Assembly: GCF_004379255.2 (NCBI RefSeq)
Contig: NC_056037.1
Span: 36,181,012 to 36,245,011, forward strand
DNA from: Salvia splendens
Lineage: Eukaryota > Streptophyta > Magnoliopsida > Lamiales > Lamiaceae
DNA: 64,000 nucleotides
Reading direction: 5' to 3'
Shown here: positions 60,376 to 64,000 of the stretch, piece after piece
Layout of the letters: every line of letters starts with the position of its first letter
Position numbering within the stretch: the first letter of the stretch is position 1
Position numbers and translations under genes: made by a program
Notes under the pieces: generated by a model
Seen by the model: the letters and a program-made list of their open reading frames with translations, nothing else
Told to the model about the DNA's origin: nothing
Databases searched by the model: none

Positions 60376-63035
60376 ATGGCGGCAGCTTCAAACTCAACGA
60401 TGGATCCAAACAGCGGCTTCTCTCCCCAAACCAAAATCTTCCACAGCCTCCGCCCCTCCATCTCCATCCCCCCTTCCCCTCTCCCACTCTACATCTTCTC
60501 CCTCCTCTCCTCCTCCTCCCCTTCCCCTGCCGCCGCCCTCATCGACGCCGCCACCTCCCGCCGCATCCCCCTTTCCCACCTCCCCATCCTCGTCCAATCC
60601 CTAGCCTCCAATCTCCGTCTCAAATTCAACATCAGGAAAAACGACGTCGCATTCATCCTCTCCACCAACTCAATCCAGATTCCCCTTCTCCACCTCTCCC
60701 TCCTCTCCCTCAGCGTCATCGTCTCCCCTTCCAACCCCCTCTCCTCCGACTCCGACATCTCCCACCAGATCCGCCTCACCAAACCGGCAATCGCCTTCGC
60801 CACCTCCGCCTCCGCCGCTAGGGTTCCACCGCTGCGCGAGGGGACGGTGCTGCTCGACTCTCCGGAGTTCGAATCCCTATTCCTCCCCTCCGCCGCGAAA
60901 TTCGATCCGCCGGAGGTGTCCCCCGACGACACGGCGGCGATTCTCTACTCCTCCGGCACCACGGGGAGGGTGAAGGGGGTCGAATTGACGCATCGGAACC
61001 TAATCGCGGTGATCGCCGGCGCGCGCGCGATTCGCGCGGCTAGGGCTTCACCTCCGGTGACGCTGTGCGTGGTGCCGTTCTTCCACGTGTACGGATTCAC
61101 GATGTGCCTCAGGGAGGTGGCGCTGGGCGGGAGCCTCGTGGTGGCGGCGGCGGAGAGCCGGCGAGGGAGTAGATTGGATTTGGAGATGGTTTTTGGAGCG
61201 GTTGAGGAGTTCGGCGTGACGCATCTGGCGGTGGCGCCGCCAGTGGTGGTGGCAATGGTGAAGAGTGCGGTGGTGGGGAAGTACGAATTGAGGTCGTTAG
61301 AGGTGGTGATGAGCGGCGGAGCTCCGGTGGCGAGTACAGTTATTGAGAGATTTAAGGCAAAGTTTTCCAATATATCACTCATTCAGGTTCGTAACCATAA
61401 ATTGTCGCACGTCCGCATGGTGCGGATTGTTTAATGATTATAATTCTGATTAATCTCCTAATTAACTAGTACGAGTACTTCATTATAACTCGCTAAGGAG
61501 TGTCCGCAAAAATAAAATTGTGCCAAAAATCAACTACAGCAGTAATCTTCAAAACTCTGATTCTGTTCTATGTTTGGAATGTACTGTACTTCAAAATTTA
61601 GGGCCATCATATTTTACTCTACTGTAGTCCTGTCATCTTTGATTTAAAATTATGGGTTTAACTTTTATATAACCTAAAAATAGAAAATTTGGGGACGGAG
61701 ACAATTTTAATGCAAATTTTTTGAAATAAGAGATAGAAAGATCAAGACAAAAGTTGAAATATTGAAACTTACATTATTATTAGTGTTATGTGTGGCGAAA
61801 ATTTTCTAAAAATAAAAGTGAATTATTTTTGTGGGACGCCAAAATGACTAGAATAGTGTTACTATTAGTTTTATATGAGTAAAATATAAGTGGTTATTTA
61901 GTGGGGTGTGAGGTTTGCTTACTAAAAATGGGAAAAAATGTAAATGAGACTTTAAATTTTAGATGTACTAAAAATGACAATATGAGACATTTTTTTTGGA
62001 CGGAAACAGTAACAAGTTAATGGTGATTCGCAGGCTTATGGGCTTACCGAAACAAGTGCAGGAGTCGTTCGACCGTTAGGAGGCTTTGAAAGTGAAGTGA
62101 AAGGTTCAAACGGCCGTCTCGTCTCTAACTGCCAAGCCAGAATCATTGATCCTCTCACCGGCGACAGTTTGCCGCCTCTTATGCCAGGGGAGCTCTGGAT
62201 AAGAGGCCCCATAGTAATGAAAGGCACCTTCCATCTCTCTCTCTCTCGCTTCACTTTATGTAGTTGAAGTAAGATTTCTGAGATCAAGAATCCATTGGCT
62301 TGCTGCAGGGTATGTGGGTGATAAAGAAGCAACTGCTGCAATGGTTGATTCAGAGGGATGGCTGAGAACTGGTGATATTTGCTTTTTCGACGGAAATGGA
62401 CTCCTGTTCTATGTTGAGAGATTGAAGGATTTGATTAAATACAATGGATACCAGGTTATATCTGCATCTTAAATTATTCGATTATTCGCATTCATATTTC
62501 AAATATCTTTTCCTGATCATTGGCTAATGAAACAAGCAGGTTGCTCCAGCAGAACTGGAAGATCTGCTGCTTTCACATCCAGCCATTGTTGATGCAGCTG
62601 TGATCCCGTAAGCAAACGAATACGCACTGATAAATAAACAGTCTTTTGACTCTAGAAATGGCTTATGTGATCGTCCTATGTGAAGAGAGTATTGGCTTCT
62701 TGTGTTTCACCAAAATACACTTTGCAGGTATCCTGATGAAGATGCAGGCCAAATACCTGCAGCCTTCGTGGTTAGAGAGCCGGGAAGCACGATAAATGAG
62801 TCGTTGATCATGGATTTTGTAGCACAAAAGGTAAAGTGAAAGCAGTCATTTATACTTCGTACAATAACCATTTGGTGATTTGATTTCTCATTGGAGTGTG
62901 TTTTGATTCTAGGTGGCGCCGTATAAAAAAATTAGACGCGTCTTCTTCAGAGATACTATACCAAAGAATGCCGCAGGAAAAGTCTTGAGAAAGGAATTAG
63001 TCAAGCTAGCAACAAATGTAGCTTCAAAGTTGTAA
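60376..63035 (+). CDS. peroxisomal 4-coumarate:CoA ligase-like acyl-CoA ligase
   Basis: ATP-dependent acyl-CoA ligase of the ANL family. Six exons: 60376-61386, 62034-62223, 62309-62454, 62540-62607, 62728-62830, 62913-63035, giving 546 residues, normal for 4CL. Visible motifs: AMP-binding loop [52 protein letters not shown], the hinge [20 protein letters not shown], and the catalytic Lys segment [14 protein letters not shown]. It ends in Ser-Lys-Leu, a peroxisomal targeting signal type 1. This places it with 4CL-like proteins such as OPCL1 (jasmonate precursor ligase) rather than lignin 4CLs, which are cytosolic; the true substrate is unknown. Exon 2 seems to end at a GC donor (AAAG/GCACCT); the other borders are GT-AG. 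Exon 1 is very GC-rich. It converges with the lipoxygenase gene 258 bases away. Confidence 0.92.
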
Positions 63036-63293
63036 TATTAGCATCCATTGTCTCGGTTGAAATGCATTCTATTATTGTAACATTCACCACGATGCAATGA
63101 TACATTTAGTTCATAATCTATGCACAAAGAGCATTTGATGTTTAAATGATAAGTGAAGGAATAGCAACCAAGGAATATATATTCCTTGATTGTTATAGAT
63201 AAATGCATAACCATGTTTCATCTACTATTCTGATAGATGCAGAAATAGACACTCTCTAACAATGACTACAGGTTTTCCCTGGAGACCACGAAG
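63036..63293. other. convergent 3' regions
   Basis: A 258-base spacer between the stops of the acyl-CoA ligase (+) and lipoxygenase (-) genes, probably shared 3' UTR space. A repeated phrase AAGGAATATATATTCCTTGAT near 63170-63190 is a palindrome around AAGGAATATATATTCCTT. Confidence 0.5.
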
Positions 63294-64000
63294 TCAGATG
63301 GAGATGCTGTTGGGAATACCACGACCAGTAACACCAGGGGGTGAAGTCGGTAGAAGCAATTCATATGGAGGAACACCAGCACCAGTTCTGTTTGTCAGTT
63401 CTATATTTTTATTCCGTAGATTGATGATTCTCTCTACCTCTTCTAACTGCACGGAGAAATTTTCGAAAAACTTTTGAACCAGAGGATCATTAGAGGAAAG
63501 CCTGTGAATCTGATCCAACTGATGCAGGTACTCTTCATCTGGAGAATGTGCTGATAGGCTGTCTTGGACAGCCATAACCTTTGTTGCCTGGAGTTGCGTG
63601 GGCAACGAGGTCAAGAATGTGTACTCGGGGTTGTGAAGGAACCTCTCGTACTCATGGTCTCCAGGTTGAGGGATTAGTTTCCTCATGAGGGTTGGACGGT
63701 TAGGTACGTATCCCCCAAATGGATACTGCCCGAAGTTGATAGCTGCGTGCTGACCAGAAGCAGTCCAAATCATGGTTGTAAGTATGCTTGATAAGTCGTC
63801 TTGTGTATTGAGGTTAGGCCACCACGTTTCGTTTCTCTTGTCATGATGCGCAACGTTCTTTATCTCGTCCCACCAGGCCTGAAGCTCCACATCAGATGAG
63901 ATCGAATTTGGCTCAGAGTAATAGTGCTCGACGTAAGATTCCACCAATTCCTGTATCGCAGCCCATATGAGAAGCGCGTCTGCAGCATACGGATAATCTT
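63294..64000 (-). CDS. 13-lipoxygenase, C-terminal part (gene continues past the window edge)
   Basis: Non-haem iron dioxygenase that adds oxygen to polyunsaturated fatty acids. The frame is open from the right edge (DYPYAADALLIWAAIQELVE) to the stop at 63294-63296, about 235 residues of the catalytic domain. Visible iron ligands: His and Asn in SGQHAAINFGQYP and the C-terminal Ile of GIPNSISI. LPTQLQATKVMAVQDSLSAHSPDEEYL and NRTGAGVPPYELLLPTSPPG are typical of plant lipoxygenases. The sequence looks most like the 13-LOX (type 2, chloroplast) class, LOX6/LOX3-like; LOX6 also fits the gene order. The N-terminal domain and transit peptide lie outside the window. No breaks. Confidence 0.93.
   Translation of the reverse strand, partial: DYPYAADALLIWAAIQELVESYVEHYYSEPNSISSDVELQAWWDEIKNVAHHDKRNETWWPNLNTQDDLSSILTTMIWTASGQHAAINFGQYPFGGYVPNRPTLMRKLIPQPGDHEYERFLHNPEYTFLTSLPTQLQATKVMAVQDSLSAHSPDEEYLHQLDQIHRLSSNDPLVQKFFENFSVQLEEVERIINLRNKNIELTNRTGAGVPPYELLLPTSPPGVTGRGIPNSISI

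Noticed and set aside
60394..60932. Minus-strand Gly/Glu-rich frames opposite 4CL-like exon 1
   Set aside because: Low-complexity complements of the GC-rich coding exon.

Overview
The window is nuclear DNA of a flowering plant, most likely a eudicot. Genes have many short introns with GT-AG borders, intergenic DNA is AT-rich and full of plant-type MITEs, and the proteins match plant-only families (remorin, CDKG, chloroplast and mitochondrial precursors, plant 13-lipoxygenase). The transposon content would fit an asterid such as a Lamiales species, but that is a guess.

Layout from left to right: a decayed cyclase fragment next to an (AT)n microsatellite; cytosolic GAPDH (+); tRNA-Val(AAC); ribosomal protein uS2/RPSa (-); a two-exon fragment of a conserved plant gene and a frameshifted mitochondrial-type PPR gene (+); plastid 3-oxoacyl-ACP reductase KAR (-), whose first intron holds a complete Copia retrotransposon; mitochondrial Iojap/RsfS (-); a 1122-residue Ser/Pro-rich protein ending in a CaaX box (+); a small DUF212/PAP2-like membrane protein (+); an EMB2421-type FAD monooxygenase (-); a remorin (+); two Harbinger elements carrying only an ORF1; a CDKG-type kinase (+); a third Harbinger element carrying only a broken transposase; a peroxisomal 4CL-like acyl-CoA ligase (+); and the C-terminal part of a 13-lipoxygenase (-) running off the right edge.

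The genes are housekeeping or regulatory and do not form one pathway, except possibly the last pair: a lipoxygenase and a peroxisomal acyl-CoA ligase, enzyme types that both occur in jasmonate synthesis. From memory of Arabidopsis locus annotations, the order Iojap-DUF212-remorin-CDKG-LOX matches one Arabidopsis chromosome 1 segment (AT1G67620 to AT1G67560), while KAR-DUF212-EMB2421 matches a second (AT1G24360 to AT1G24340). This window may therefore keep the order that existed before a duplication and gene loss in the Arabidopsis lineage.

Mobile DNA is the most active part of the window. The Copia element has LTRs identical by eye, a 5-bp target duplication and an unbroken 1598-codon gag-pol frame, so it is young. 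Three Harbinger elements each show a 3-bp TAA/TTA duplication, and each carries only one of the two usual Harbinger genes. No clear undescribed system was found. The strongest leads are the split Harbinger set with its subterminal motif arrays, the CaaX-tailed protein, and two possible GC-AG introns.
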